In this document: positions 47,331 through 57,101 of the stretch, one piece after another
How positions within the stretch are numbered: position 1 is the first letter of the stretch
How the letters are laid out: each line of letters begins with the position of its first letter
Source of the DNA: Muricoccus roseus
Lineage (GTDB): Bacteria; Pseudomonadota; Alphaproteobacteria; Acetobacterales; Acetobacteraceae
Direction: 5' to 3'
NCBI RefSeq assembly: GCF_900141905.1
Contig: NZ_FQZF01000005.1
Span: 1 to 64,000, forward strand
DNA: 64,000 bases
Notes under the pieces: model-generated
Database searches by the model: none
The model's input: only the letters and a program-made list of their open reading frames with translations
Told to the model about the DNA's origin: nothing
Position numbers and translations under genes: made by a program

Positions 47331-49748
47331 TCAGTGCGGCAGGCTGGCCGCGGCCGGATCACCCACCGCCGGCTTGGCCGGCGTGACCTCCTCCGGCTCG
47401 ATCCAGTCGATCGGCTCCGGACGGCGCACCAGAGCCTGGGAGATCACCTCGTCCACATGCGAGACGGGGATGACCTTGAGCGCCTGGGTCACGCTCTCCG
47501 GGATGTCGGCCAGGTCCTTCTCGTTCTCCTTCGGGATGAAGACCGTGCCCACCCCGGCGCGCAGCGCCGCGAGGAGCTTCTCCTTCAGCCCGCCGATCGG
47601 AAGCACGCGGCCGCGCAGCGTGATCTCGCCCGTCATCGCCACGTCCTTCCGCACGGGAATGCCCGTCAGGATGGAGACGATGCTCGTCGCCATGGCGATG
47701 CCTGCGGAGGGCCCGTCCTTCGGCGTCGCACCCTCGGGCACGTGGACATGGATGTCCCGCTTCTCGAAGATGGTCGGCTTGATGCCGAAGGCCGTGGAGC
47801 GACTGCGGACATAGGAGACCGCGGCGGAGACGCTCTCCTGCATCACGTCGCCGAGCTTGCCCGTGTGCTTCACGGCGCCCTTGCCGGGCAGCAGCACGGA
47901 TTCGATCGTCAGGATCTCGCCACCCACCTCGGTCCAGGCGAGGCCGGTGACGGCACCCACCATGTCCTCGGCCTCGGCCTCGCCGTAGCGGAACTTCCGC
48001 ACGCCGGCATACTTGCCCAGGTTCTCGGCGGTGATCTCGACCTTCGTCGCCTTGCCCGAGACGATCTCCCGGACCGCCTTGCGGGCCAGGCCGCCGATCT
48101 CGCGCTCCAGGTTCCGCACGCCGGCCTCGCGCGTGTAGTAGCGCACGAGATCGCGGATCGCGTCGTCCGACACGCTCCACTCGTCCGGCTTCAGCCCGTT
48201 CGCCTCGGTCACCTTGCGGATCAGGTGGCGGCGGGAAATGCCGATCTTCTCATCCTCGGTGTAGCCGGGGATGCGGATGATCTCCATGCGATCCAGCAGC
48301 GGCTGCGGCATCTTCAGCGAGTTGGCGGTCGTGATGAACATCACGTCCGAAAGGTCGTAATCCACCTCGAGATAGTGGTCGTTGAAGGTGGCGTTCTGCT
48401 CGGGGTCCAGCACCTCCAGCAGGGCCGAGGACGGGTCCCCGCGCCAATCGGCGCCGAGCTTGTCGATCTCGTCCAGCAGGAAGAGCGGGTTGGACGTTTT
48501 CGCCTTCTTCATGCCCTGGATGACCTTGCCGGGCATGGAGCCGATATAGGTCCGCCGGTGGCCGCGCACCTCCGCCTCGTCCCGCACGCCGCCCAGCGAC
48601 ATGCGCACGAAGTTGCGGTTCACCGCCTTGGCGATGGACTTGCCGAGCGAGGTCTTGCCGACGCCCGGAGGGCCGACAAGGCAGAGGATCGGGCCACGGA
48701 TCTTCTTCGAGCGGCTCTGGACCGCCAGATACTCAATGATCCGCTCCTTCACCTTGTCCAGGCCATAATGATCGGCATCCAGGACGCGCTGCGCCTCCTC
48801 AAGGTCGATCCGCACCTTGGTGCGCTTCTTCCAGGGGATGCTCACCATCCAGTCCAGGTAGTTCCGGACCACGGTCGCCTCGGCGGACATGGGCGACATG
48901 CCGCGCAGCTTCTTCAGCTCGCCCTGCGCCTTCTCACGCGCCTCGGCGGAAAGCCCAGCCTTCTTGATCTTGGCCTCGAGCTCGGCAATCTCGTCCTTGC
49001 CTTCCTCGCCCTCGCCAAGCTCCTTCTGAATGGCCTTCATCTGCTCATTCAGGTAGTACTCGCGCTGGGTCTTCTCCATCTGCCGCTTCACGCGGTTCCG
49101 GATGCGCTTCTCGACCTGAAGAACCCCGATCTCGCTTTCCATATGCGCGAAGACACGCTCGAGCCGCGCGGGCACGCCCACCGTCTCCAGCAGCTCCTGT
49201 TTCTCGGCGATCTTGAGGTTCAGATGCGCCGCCACCGTGTCGGCAAGCTTGGCCGGCTCCTCGATCTGGTTGATCGAGACCAGCACCTCCGGCGCGATCT
49301 TCTTGTTGAGCTTGATGTAGCCCTCGAACTGGCCGACGACCGAGCGGCTCAGCGCCTCAACCTCACGCGGGTCGGGGTTGGTCTCCTCGATGGTCTCGGC
49401 GAAGGCCTCGAAATGGCTGCCGGTCTCCTTCCAGCCCACCACGCGCGCGCGGCGGCCGCCCTCGACCAGCACCTTCACGGTGCCGTCCGGCAGCTTCAGG
49501 AGCTGGAGCACGGTGGAGACGGTGCCGACCTCGAACAGGTCCTCGGCGCCGGGATCATCCTGGGCGGCGTTGTGCTGCGCCAGGAGGAGGATCTGCTTGT
49601 CCTCGCGCATCACCGATTCCAGCGCGCGCACGGACTTCTCTCGCCCGACGAAGAGCGGGACGATCATATGTGGAAAAACGACGATATCGCGGAGGGGAAG
49701 GACGGGCAGAGCCTCGCCCCGAACCAGTGCCGCTTCGGAATCCGCCAT
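47331..49748 (-). CDS. lon: ATP-dependent protease Lon
   Basis: An 805-residue AAA+ protease of normal length. The substrate-binding N-domain starts with [23 protein letters not shown]. Walker A is [15 protein letters not shown] and Walker B is [12 protein letters not shown]. The Ser-Lys protease domain has [14 protein letters not shown] with the catalytic serine and [21 protein letters not shown] with the lysine. Lon degrades misfolded and regulatory proteins. It follows clpX. A CTTGAG occurs upstream on the minus strand (49873-49878), but no matching heat-shock -10 was found. Confidence 0.98.
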   Translation of the reverse strand: MADSEAALVRGEALPVLPLRDIVVFPHMIVPLFVGREKSVRALESVMREDKQILLLAQHNAAQDDPGAEDLFEVGTVSTVLQLLKLPDGTVKVLVEGGRRARVVGWKETGSHFEAFAETIEETNPDPREVEALSRSVVGQFEGYIKLNKKIAPEVLVSINQIEEPAKLADTVAAHLNLKIAEKQELLETVGVPARLERVFAHMESEIGVLQVEKRIRNRVKRQMEKTQREYYLNEQMKAIQKELGEGEEGKDEIAELEAKIKKAGLSAEAREKAQGELKKLRGMSPMSAEATVVRNYLDWMVSIPWKKRTKVRIDLEEAQRVLDADHYGLDKVKERIIEYLAVQSRSKKIRGPILCLVGPPGVGKTSLGKSIAKAVNRNFVRMSLGGVRDEAEVRGHRRTYIGSMPGKVIQGMKKAKTSNPLFLLDEIDKLGADWRGDPSSALLEVLDPEQNATFNDHYLEVDYDLSDVMFITTANSLKMPQPLLDRMEIIRIPGYTEDEKIGISRRHLIRKVTEANGLKPDEWSVSDDAIRDLVRYYTREAGVRNLEREIGGLARKAVREIVSGKATKVEITAENLGKYAGVRKFRYGEAEAEDMVGAVTGLAWTEVGGEILTIESVLLPGKGAVKHTGKLGDVMQESVSAAVSYVRSRSTAFGIKPTIFEKRDIHVHVPEGATPKDGPSAGIAMATSIVSILTGIPVRKDVAMTGEITLRGRVLPIGGLKEKLLAALRAGVGTVFIPKENEKDLADIPESVTQALKVIPVSHVDEVISQALVRRPEPIDWIEPEEVTPAKPAVGDPAAASLPH

Positions 49749-49886
49749 GGGGACCTCGCTTGGACAGTCGGCGCGGGAACGCCCCGATCGGGCACGTCCC
49801 CGTCACCACGGGTAGGGCCCTAATGTGGTGCCGGGGCGCCCCTCCCACAACGGCGGGAAGGCCGCCCCGGCTCTCAAGGCCATGCA

Positions 49887-49920
49887 ATAAAGAGGCCCAC
49901 CCATGTCGCCACGGGGGGGC
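49887..49920 (-). terminator. terminator after clpX
   Basis: Ten bases past the clpX stop the minus strand forms GCCC-C-CCCGTG / CATGGG-T-GGGC (ten pairs around one mismatch, loop GCGA), followed by CTCTTTATT. This is a reasonable rho-independent terminator, so lon probably has its own promoter in the remaining 130 bases. Confidence 0.6.
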
Positions 49921-49929
49921 TTGCCCGGC

Positions 49930-51186
49930 TCAGGCGCTAGTCTGCTCCGCCGGGCGTTCACCGTAGATGAACAGCGGCTGCGCCCGGTTCTCGGCCACCT
50001 CCTTGTTCACCACCACCTCCTCGACCTCATCGAGGCCGGGCAGGTCGAACATGGTCGAGAGGAGGATGCCCTCCATGATCGAACGCAGGCCGCGCGCGCC
50101 GGTCTTGCGCTGAATGGCGCGGGTGGCGACCGACTTCAGCGCATCCTCCGTGAAGGTGAGCTTCGTCCCCTCCATCTCGAAGAGGCGCTGATACTGCTTC
50201 AGCAGCGCATTCTTCGGCTTGGTGAGGATCTCGATCAGCGCCTTCTCGTCCAGGTCCTCCAGCGTCGCGATCACCGGCAGGCGGCCGATGAACTCGGGGA
50301 TGAGGCCGAACTTCAGCAGGTCCTCGGGCTCCACCTCGCGCAGGATCGCGCCCTGGCGGCGCTCATCCGGGCCGCGGACATCGGCGCCGAAGCCGATCCC
50401 CGAACCCTTGCCCTTGGCGGCGATGATCTTCTCGAGGCCAGCGAAGGCGCCGCCCACGATGAAGAGGATGTTGGACGTATCCACCTGCAGGAACTCCTGC
50501 TGGGGATGCTTCCGGCCGCCCTGAGGCGGAACGGAGGCCACGGTGCCCTCCATGATCTTCAGCAGCGCCTGCTGGACACCCTCGCCCGACACGTCGCGCG
50601 TGATCGAGGGATTGTCCGACTTGCGGGAGATCTTATCGACCTCGTCGATATAGACGATGCCGCGCTGCGCCCGCTCCACGTTGTAGTCCGCGGCCTGAAG
50701 CAGCTTGAGGATGATGTTCTCCACATCCTCGCCCACATAGCCGGCCTCGGTCAGCGTCGTCGCGTCCGCCATGGTGAAGGGCACGTCGAGGATGCGCGCC
50801 AGGGTCTGCGCGAGCAGCGTCTTGCCCGAGCCGGTCGGGCCCACGAGCATGATGTTGCTCTTGGCGATCTCCACCTCGCCGGTCTTGGCGCCATGGGCCA
50901 GCCGCTTGTAGTGGTTGTGCACGGCCACCGAGAGCACCTTCTTCGCGTGCTCCTGCCCGATGACATAGTCATCGAGGACCTTGCAGATCTCCTTCGGCGT
51001 CGGCACGCCATCGCGGGACTTCACGAGGTGCGTCTTGTGCTCCTCGCGGATGATGTCCATGCACAGCTCGACGCATTCGTCGCAGATGAACACGGTCGGG
51101 CCCGCGATGAGCTTGCGCACCTCGTGCTGCGATTTCCCGCAGAACGAGCAGTAGAGGGTGTTCTTGGAATCGCCGGACTTGCTCAT
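49930..51186 (-). CDS. clpX: ClpXP protease ATPase subunit ClpX
   Basis: A 418-residue AAA+ unfoldase. The zinc-binding domain has Cys13, Cys16, Cys35 and Cys38 (YCSFCGKSQ and [10 protein letters not shown]). Walker A is [15 protein letters not shown] and Walker B is [11 protein letters not shown]. The ClpP-docking IGF-type loop lies near [10 protein letters not shown], and [17 protein letters not shown] is the sensor-2 region. It feeds unfolded substrates to ClpP, encoded just upstream. Confidence 0.98.
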   Translation of the reverse strand: MSKSGDSKNTLYCSFCGKSQHEVRKLIAGPTVFICDECVELCMDIIREEHKTHLVKSRDGVPTPKEICKVLDDYVIGQEHAKKVLSVAVHNHYKRLAHGAKTGEVEIAKSNIMLVGPTGSGKTLLAQTLARILDVPFTMADATTLTEAGYVGEDVENIILKLLQAADYNVERAQRGIVYIDEVDKISRKSDNPSITRDVSGEGVQQALLKIMEGTVASVPPQGGRKHPQQEFLQVDTSNILFIVGGAFAGLEKIIAAKGKGSGIGFGADVRGPDERRQGAILREVEPEDLLKFGLIPEFIGRLPVIATLEDLDEKALIEILTKPKNALLKQYQRLFEMEGTKLTFTEDALKSVATRAIQRKTGARGLRSIMEGILLSTMFDLPGLDEVEEVVVNKEVAENRAQPLFIYGERPAEQTSA

Positions 51187-51301
51187 GCGCGCTCCTCGCC
51201 CCTGGCCGGGCCGGATGGCGGCGCGTCGGGGGCGTCAGATGGCCAGAATAACCCCCCTCCCCCCTTGGGGGAAGCGTGGGACGAAATTGTGACGGGCACA
51301 T

Positions 51302-51340
51302 GCCCCGGCCTGCGTGAACATAGCACGAACAGGCCGGGGC
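51302..51340 (-). terminator. strong hairpin between clpP and clpX
   Basis: Eleven perfect pairs GCCCCGGCCTG / CAGGCCGGGGC enclose four more (CGTG / CACG) with a two-base bulge and a seven-base loop. It lies 12 bases past the clpP stop. There is no T tract on the minus strand, so it may separate or attenuate clpX transcription rather than end it fully. Confidence 0.5.
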
Positions 51341-51352
51341 GGCGCCCACCCA

Positions 51353-52030
51353 TCAGCTGCGCGGGCCTTCGACGGCCGGGGTAGCCACCCCAGCGCCGGC
51401 GGGAAGCTTCGCCACCACCTGGTCGATCAGCCCAAAGGCCTGCGCCTCCTCGGCCGACATATAGGTGTCGCGCTCCAGCTTGCGCTCGATCTCCTCCACC
51501 GGCTGGCCGGTGTGGTGGACATAGATCTGGTTCAGCCGCTTGCGCAGGTCGAGAATCTCGCGGGCCTGGATCTCGATATCGGTCGCCTGGCCCTGGGCCC
51601 CGCCGGAGGGCTGGTGCACCATGATCCGACTGTTCGGAAGGGCGAAGCGCTTACCCTTCTCCCCGGCCGTGAGCAGCAGCGAGCCCATGGAGGCCGCCAT
51701 GCCGAGGCAGACGGTCGAAACCGGGCTGCGGATGTACTGCATGGTGTCGTACATCGCGAGCCCGGCCGAAACCACGCCGCCCGGGCTGTTGATGTAGAAG
51801 GCGATATCCTTGTTGGGATTCTCGCTCTCGAGGAACAGCAGCTGGGCGCAGATCAGGGACGAGACCTGATCATAGACCTGGCCCGTCAGGAAAATAATCC
51901 GCTCCTTCAGAAGGCGCGAATAGATGTCGAAGGCGCGCTCGCCCCGGGCGGTCTGCTCCACCACCATGGGGACGAGGGAGTTGTTGTAGACATCAACCGG
52001 ATCGCGATCGACGAAAACGGAGCGGGTCAT
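51353..52030 (-). CDS. clpP: ATP-dependent Clp protease proteolytic subunit
   Basis: A 225-residue serine protease. The catalytic triad is visible as Ser114 ([10 protein letters not shown]), His139 ([10 protein letters not shown]) and Asp188 ([11 protein letters not shown]). The N-terminal part [26 protein letters not shown] is the axial-loop region that contacts ClpX. The C-terminus has about 15 extra residues. It lies between tig and clpX, the usual tig-clpP-clpX-lon order. Confidence 0.98.
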   Translation of the reverse strand: MTRSVFVDRDPVDVYNNSLVPMVVEQTARGERAFDIYSRLLKERIIFLTGQVYDQVSSLICAQLLFLESENPNKDIAFYINSPGGVVSAGLAMYDTMQYIRSPVSTVCLGMAASMGSLLLTAGEKGKRFALPNSRIMVHQPSGGAQGQATDIEIQAREILDLRKRLNQIYVHHTGQPVEEIERKLERDTYMSAEEAQAFGLIDQVVAKLPAGAGVATPAVEGPRS

Positions 52031-52155
52031 CGTTTATCCTTCCCCGCCGGCGGAGAAGTGCGTCCCCGATGGCACCGCCCGGATGGCCGCCCGGCTAGGC
52101 CGCGGCGCCCGTCCGGCCTCCTTCGCCGGCAATATTCCACCCCAAGATGGGGCAA

Positions 52156-52182
52156 CCCGCCCCCCCGCGAAAGGGGGGCGGG
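52156..52182 (-). terminator. hairpin after tig
   Basis: A perfect ten-pair stem CCCGCCCCCC / GGGGGGCGGG with a seven-base loop, 17 bases past the tig stop. A second small stem (CCCC-AAGAT-GGGG) follows. T-rich sequence is lacking, so termination is likely but not certain. Confidence 0.5.
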
Positions 52183-52199
52183 GCCGGATTGTAGAGGCC

Positions 52200-54032
52200 T
52201 CAGGCCGCCTGCAGGTCCGCCGGGGTCACCGTGGTGTCGGTCACCTTCGCCAGTTCCAGCATGAAGTCCACGACCTTCTCCTCGAAGATCGGGGCGCGGA
52301 GGTTCTCCAGGGCCTGCGGGTTCTTCTGGAAGAACTCGAAAACCTGCTTCTCCTGGCCGGGATAGCGGGACGCCTCGTTCCGCATGGACTGGAACAGCTC
52401 GTCCTGCGTCACCTGGATGTTGTTCGTCCGGCCGATCTCGGAGAGCAGCAGGCCCAGCCGGATGCGCCGTTCGGCGATCTTCCGGTACTCGGCGCGCAGC
52501 GTCTCCTCGTCCTTGCCGGCATCCTCGGCATCGAGCCGGCCCGCCTGGCGGTCCTGCTCCACGCGCGACCAGATCTGGCCGAACTCGGCCTCCACCATGC
52601 CCTCCGGCACCGGGAAGTCGGCCCGGTCGGACAGCTGGTCGAGCAGGGCGCGCTTCACCCGCAGGCGGGTCAGCCCGTCATACTCGCTCTGGATCGACTT
52701 CTTCAGCTCCTCGCGGAGCTTCTCGACGCTCTCGAGGCCCAGCGACTTGGCGAACTCGTCATTGGCCGGGGCCGCCGCGCGGGTCTTCAGCGCCTTGGCG
52801 GTGATCTCGAACTCCGCCGGCTTGCCCGCCAGCTCGGCCGAGCCGTAGCCCTCGGGGAAGCTCACGCGGATCTTGCGCGTCTCGCCCGGGCGGATGCCCT
52901 CCAGCCCCTCGGTGAAGCCGGGGATGAAGCCCTCGCCGCCCACCTCGATCGGCATGTCATTCGCCGTGCCGCCCGGGAAAGGCGCGCTCACCGCGCCCTC
53001 ACCGCTCTCACGGGTCAGGCTCACGGCGCCGACGCGAAGGGTGAAGCCCTCGGCCGCCGGCTCCTGCAGGGTGATGCGAAGGGCGGCCTGCACGGCGGAC
53101 AGCCCCTCCAGCGCCGGCACGGTCCAGCGGATGGAGACCTCCTGCGCCTCACCGGTGGGGCCGGCCACATTCGCCACCTCATCGGCCAGCGACTTGCCCT
53201 CGGCGTCCAGCGCCGAGAGGGAGAGCCGGGCGGAGGCGATCGCGGGCGCCGCGCCCGCGGCCACCTTCCAGCGCAGGGACAGCGCGAAGGTCTCGCCCGC
53301 CTGCGCCTGGAAGCCCACCTTGCCCAGGGTCACGCTAATCCGGCTGAGAGCCTTGTCGCCCTCACCCGGCGGCGCCTCGATATCGGCGTAGAGGGCACCG
53401 TCCTCCTCGCCCGAACCGGCGACCTTCGCGGCGCCGCGGGGGTTGGTGACCACCGCCCAGTCCTTGCCGGGGGCGCCCATCAGGTTGCCCGAGACGCCCT
53501 CGGTCACCAGCCGGCCGATGAAATCGGCCATCACGATGTCACCCTTGGCGGCCGGGCGCTCCTCGGTCACGTCCTCCAGCTTGGCCTGGCGCGTGGCGAG
53601 CCCGTCCAGCGCCTTCTGCACCTCCTCCTCGGAGGGCTCGGCGCGGGGGCGCTCGACCTCGATCCCGGAGAAATCCGGCATCGGGACCTCGGGCAGGACC
53701 TCCATCTCGATGTTGAAGGCCAGGTCCTGGCCATCGGCGAAGTCGCCGACCAGCTCCACCTTCGGCTGCAGCGCCGGGCGCAAGCCGCGGTCGTTCAGCA
53801 GGGTGCGGGTCGCGGTCTGAACCTGCTCCTCCAGCACCTCGCCCGTCACGGCCGTGCCGTAGCGCTTCTTCACCACCGACGCCGGCACCTTGCCGGGCCG
53901 GAAGCCCGGGATCCGCAGGTCGCGGCCCAGGGCGGCAAGCCGCTTGTCGCGCGTCGCCTCGATCTCCGCCGCCGGCACCACCACCGAGAAGGACCGCTTC
54001 AGCCCCTCGGCCGAGAGCTCCGTCACCTGCAT
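52200..54032 (-). CDS. tig: trigger factor with a large insertion in its FKBP domain
   Basis: A 610-residue ribosome-bound chaperone, where about 430 is usual. The N-terminal ribosome-binding signature GFRPGKVP is at residues 43-50. The FKBP-like prolyl isomerase domain begins at GDIVMADFIGRL (about 164-175) and resumes at TANDMPIEVGGEGFIPGFTEGLEGI (about 356). Between them are about 178 residues, rich in beta-type alternating patterns (ARLSLSALDAEGKSLADEV, ALRITLQEPAAEGFTLRVG), that look like a separate beta-sandwich domain. The C-terminal helical arm (about 420-600) is normal. The frame is open with uniform codon use, so this is not a sequencing artefact by appearance. It starts the tig-clpP-clpX-lon block. 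Confidence 0.93.
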   Translation of the reverse strand: MQVTELSAEGLKRSFSVVVPAAEIEATRDKRLAALGRDLRIPGFRPGKVPASVVKKRYGTAVTGEVLEEQVQTATRTLLNDRGLRPALQPKVELVGDFADGQDLAFNIEMEVLPEVPMPDFSGIEVERPRAEPSEEEVQKALDGLATRQAKLEDVTEERPAAKGDIVMADFIGRLVTEGVSGNLMGAPGKDWAVVTNPRGAAKVAGSGEEDGALYADIEAPPGEGDKALSRISVTLGKVGFQAQAGETFALSLRWKVAAGAAPAIASARLSLSALDAEGKSLADEVANVAGPTGEAQEVSIRWTVPALEGLSAVQAALRITLQEPAAEGFTLRVGAVSLTRESGEGAVSAPFPGGTANDMPIEVGGEGFIPGFTEGLEGIRPGETRKIRVSFPEGYGSAELAGKPAEFEITAKALKTRAAAPANDEFAKSLGLESVEKLREELKKSIQSEYDGLTRLRVKRALLDQLSDRADFPVPEGMVEAEFGQIWSRVEQDRQAGRLDAEDAGKDEETLRAEYRKIAERRIRLGLLLSEIGRTNNIQVTQDELFQSMRNEASRYPGQEKQVFEFFQKNPQALENLRAPIFEEKVVDFMLELAKVTDTTVTPADLQAA

Positions 54033-54080
54033 TCGCTCAGTTCCACATCCAGGACAAATCTAGGGCGGCGCCAGGCTTCT

Positions 54081-54165
54081 TGGTGCGGGCGGAGGGATTT
54101 GAACCCCCACGGCTTGCGCCACTGGAACCTAAATCCAGCGTGTCTGCCAGTTCCACCACGCCCGC
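54081..54165 (-). tRNA. tRNA-Leu (TAG)
   Basis: The minus strand gives an 85-base class II tRNA with encoded CCA. The acceptor GCGGGCG pairs with CGCCCGC, the D arm has GTGGTGGAACTGGCAGACAC, the anticodon loop is TTTAGGT with anticodon TAG, and a variable arm (GTGGCGCAAGCCGT) and T arm GGGTTCAAATCCC follow. It lies 48 bp upstream of tig on the same strand. Confidence 0.97.
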
Positions 54166-54230
54166 CTCGCAGCGGCGCCGAAGGGGGCGGCCTTAGCGCA
54201 ATGGCGCGGGCTTTCCAAGCGCCGGACGAA

Positions 54231-55703
54231 TCAGAGGCGGCCCGATCCGCCCCCATGGCCCAGGCGAAGGCCCCTCGCCAGGGCCGCCGGAAGGCCCGCC
54301 ACCACATCCTCGGCCACCACGCCGGGCCCTTCCGGCGCGGCCTCTCCCTGCAGCCAGACCGCCGCGCAGGCGGCCTCGAAAGGCTTCGATCCCTGGGCCA
54401 GCAGGGCTCCGGCGATGCCGGCCAGCACGTCCCCCGTCCCGGCCGTGGCAAGGCTCGGCGGCGCATTGTGGTTGATCGCGGCCCGTCCGTCCGGCGCCGC
54501 CACCACGGTGTCCGGGCCCTTGAGCACCACCACCGCCCCCACCCGCGCCGCCGCCTGGCGGGCGGCAGAGAGCCGGCCCGGCCCCGGTGGACCGAACAGG
54601 CGGGCGAATTCACCGGCATGGGGGGTCAGGATCGCGACGCCGCGCAAACCCTCGGGCTGCCCGGCGAAGGCGCCCAGGGCCCCGGCATCGGCCACCACGG
54701 CCCGGCCGGCGCCGACCGCCCCGGCCAGCAGTGCCCTCGCCGCCTCATCCGGCGCCAGGCCCGGCCCGATGACCCAGATGCCGCGCCGCGCATCCTCCAG
54801 CAGGGGCGCCGCCGGCGGCCCGGCCACGATCGCGCCCGGCTCGCCGGTCCGGAACGCGGCAGCCGCATCCTCGGAAAGCGCCGCCAGCGTCACCAGCCCC
54901 GCCCCGGCCCGGCGGGCGGCGGCCGCCGCCAGCCGCGCGGCGCCCGGCATGGGCCCGCCGGCCACCACCACATGCCCGCGCCCGTATTTGTGCCCGGCCG
55001 GGTCGCCCTGGGGCAGCTGCCAGAGCCCCGGCGCATTCCGGAAGCTCCGCGCCGCCTCGCCCTCCAGCCCGGCGGCAAGTGCGGCTTGGGGAAGACCGAT
55101 ATCGGCCAGGTGCAGCGCGCCGCAGAGCTCCCGACCTGGCAGGAGCAGGTGCCCCGGCTTCAGCCGGGCGAAGGTCACGGTCACGGCGGCGGCTGTCACC
55201 TCACCCAGCGGCTGCCCCGTCGCGCCATCCAGCCCGCTCGGCACGTCCACGGCCAGGATCGGCCCGCCCGCTGCCCGCAGCACCGCCACCGCCTCCTCCG
55301 GCAAGGCGCGCGTGGGCGCGGCGCCCAGCAGGGCATCGACCACCAGCCCGGCGCGGGCCGCCTCCTCCGGCCGGAAGGGCACCACGGGGCCGGACCACCG
55401 CGCCGCCGCCGTGGCCGCTGGCCCGCCCGGCCGGGGCGGCGCCAGCGGGGCCACCGCCACGGGCCATCCGGCCTCATGCAGCAGCCGCGCCGCCACATAG
55501 CCGTCCCCGCCATTGTTCCCTGGCCCCACCAAAACCACGGTGCGGCAGGGCCGGAAGCGCGCCATGGCCGCCCGGGCCACCGCCCGCCCCGCCGCCGCCA
55601 TCAGGACCTCCACGGGCACGGAGGAAGCGGCATCGGCGCGGGCCATGGCCGCGGGGGTCAGCAATTCGACTGGCCAATTGGAAGGAGGCTGGTTCCACTG
55701 CAT
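54231..55703 (-). CDS. nnr: bifunctional NAD(P)H-hydrate epimerase / ADP-dependent dehydratase
   Basis: A 490-residue fusion that repairs hydrated NADH and NADPH. The N-terminal epimerase (YjeF_N) has VVLVGPGNNGGDGYVAARLL and AVDVPSGLDGATG. The C-terminal dehydratase (ribokinase fold) has HKYGRGHVVVAGGPMPGAARL, LTPHAGEFARLF and NAPPSLATAGTGDVLAGIAG. ATG 55703 is chosen because the conserved region begins with ELLTPAAMARADA; no clear ribosome binding site precedes it, and an in-frame ATG 21 bases upstream is possible. It is divergent from the molybdoenzyme gene. Confidence 0.95.
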   Translation of the reverse strand: MQWNQPPSNWPVELLTPAAMARADAASSVPVEVLMAAAGRAVARAAMARFRPCRTVVLVGPGNNGGDGYVAARLLHEAGWPVAVAPLAPPRPGGPAATAAARWSGPVVPFRPEEAARAGLVVDALLGAAPTRALPEEAVAVLRAAGGPILAVDVPSGLDGATGQPLGEVTAAAVTVTFARLKPGHLLLPGRELCGALHLADIGLPQAALAAGLEGEAARSFRNAPGLWQLPQGDPAGHKYGRGHVVVAGGPMPGAARLAAAAARRAGAGLVTLAALSEDAAAAFRTGEPGAIVAGPPAAPLLEDARRGIWVIGPGLAPDEAARALLAGAVGAGRAVVADAGALGAFAGQPEGLRGVAILTPHAGEFARLFGPPGPGRLSAARQAAARVGAVVVLKGPDTVVAAPDGRAAINHNAPPSLATAGTGDVLAGIAGALLAQGSKPFEAACAAVWLQGEAAPEGPGVVAEDVVAGLPAALARGLRLGHGGGSGRL

Positions 55704-55799
55704 GAGAGAAGGATATGATCCCATCCTGCGGGATTTGGGAGCAAACCTTCTCCCGCCCTCCCCAATCCGCGGCGAAGACCGCATCGAGGAAACCAGGCC

Positions 55800-57101
55800 A
55801 TGTCGCGCGAACGCTCCTTGCAGGAACTCTATGCCCAGGACCCGGAGCGTGCGGACGCCCTCGCCTTCGGGCGGCGCGGCGCGCTGAAGGGCCCGGCGCT
55901 GGCCGCCATGGGCGCCGCGCTCGGCGCGACGATTCCCTTCGCTGGCCGAATGCCCGAGGGCCTGCTTCCCGCCGCCCTGGCCCAGCCCGCCGGCGGCACC
56001 CCCACGCTCCGCATGGACGGCAAGGCGCCGCTCATCCTCCTGGGCGAGCGCCCCCTGGTGGCCGAGACGCCGGAATCGATGCTGGACGACGATGTGACCC
56101 CCACGGACAAGTTCTTCATCCGCAACAACGGCGGCATCCCCGAGCGCTTCGCCGGGGACCCGAAGACCTGGCGCGTGAAGATCGAGGGCGAGGTGAACAC
56201 CCCGCTCGACCTCACCCTCGGCGAGCTGGAGAGCCGCTTCGAGACCGTCACCCTGCGCCTACAGATGGAGTGCGGCGGCAATGGCCGCGCCGCCTTCACG
56301 CCGGAGACCCGCGGCAACCAGTGGGGCAACGGCGCCATCTCCAACGGCGAATGGACGGGCGTGCGCCTGCGGGACGTGATCCGCGCCGCCTCCCCGAAGG
56401 ACAGCGCCCGCTTCACCGGGCATTACGGCGCCGACCCGCATCTCTCCGGCGACCCGTCCCGCCCCTCGATCAGCCGGGGCATGCCCATCGCCAAGGCGAT
56501 GGAGGATACCACCCTCGTCGCGCTGCGCCTGAACGGCGAGCCCATTCCCCTCCTCCACGGCTATCCCGTGCGGCTGATCACCCCGGGCTGGCCGGGCAGC
56601 CTTTCGCAGAAATGGCTCACCCGGATCGTGCTGCGCGCCACGCCGCATGACGGGCCGGGCATGGGCGGCACCTCCTACCGCGTCCCGGTGAAGCCGATCG
56701 TCCCGGGTAGCAGCAACAACGGCGCCGATTTCGTGGACATCGCCTCCATGCCCGTGCGCGGGCTGCTGACCAACCTCGCCCATGGCAGCCGCCTGCCCGC
56801 CGGAACCCGGCGGCTCGACCTGCGCGGCCATGCCTGGGCCGGGGACCTGACCGTGCGCGCCGTCCATGTCTCGGCCGATTTCGGCGCGAGTTGGACGGAG
56901 ATGCGGGTGAACGATGCCCCCAACCGCCATGCCTGGCAGCGTTGGCAGGGTTCGCTGGAGCTGCCCTCCGACGGGTATTTCGAGATCTGGACCCGCGCGA
57001 CAGACAGCCAGGGGCGCATGCAGCCCCATGCGGCGGCCAACTGGAACCCGCAGGGCTACGCGGCCAATGCCATGGCACGGACAGCGATCCTGGTCGGATG
57101 A
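55800..57101 (+). CDS. SorA-like sulfite dehydrogenase, molybdopterin subunit
   Basis: A 433-residue molybdenum enzyme of the sulfite oxidase family. The N-terminus has a twin-arginine pattern (FGRRGALKG, Arg25-Arg26) before a hydrophobic stretch, so export by Tat as a folded protein is expected. The Mo-coordinating cysteine is Cys158 in LQMECGGNGRAAF. KFFIRNNGGIPE and GWPGSLSQKWLTRIVL are family segments, and a C-terminal dimerisation domain with GHAWAGDLTVRAVHVSADFG follows. SorA enzymes oxidise sulfite to sulfate and pass electrons to cytochrome c; the overlapping downstream gene encodes such a cytochrome. The precise substrate is inferred. Confidence 0.88.
   Translation: MSRERSLQELYAQDPERADALAFGRRGALKGPALAAMGAALGATIPFAGRMPEGLLPAALAQPAGGTPTLRMDGKAPLILLGERPLVAETPESMLDDDVTPTDKFFIRNNGGIPERFAGDPKTWRVKIEGEVNTPLDLTLGELESRFETVTLRLQMECGGNGRAAFTPETRGNQWGNGAISNGEWTGVRLRDVIRAASPKDSARFTGHYGADPHLSGDPSRPSISRGMPIAKAMEDTTLVALRLNGEPIPLLHGYPVRLITPGWPGSLSQKWLTRIVLRATPHDGPGMGGTSYRVPVKPIVPGSSNNGADFVDIASMPVRGLLTNLAHGSRLPAGTRRLDLRGHAWAGDLTVRAVHVSADFGASWTEMRVNDAPNRHAWQRWQGSLELPSDGYFEIWTRATDSQGRMQPHAAANWNPQGYAANAMARTAILVG

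Noticed and set aside
49749-49929. Heat-shock (sigma-32) promoter for lon
   Set aside because: A CTTGAG is present at 49873-49878 on the minus strand, but no CCCCAT-like -10 lies at the right distance.
52200-54032. A frameshift or gene fusion as the cause of the oversized trigger factor
   Set aside because: The frame is continuous, the FKBP sequence resumes in register after the insert, and no stop or alternative start separates parts.
52083-55718. A very long open frame on the plus strand (over 1,200 codons) opposite tig, tRNA-Leu and nnr
   Set aside because: It runs antisense through a tRNA gene and two well-conserved proteins, has low-complexity His/Arg/Gly/Leu composition and no recognisable motif. 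Long antisense frames are expected at this GC content.
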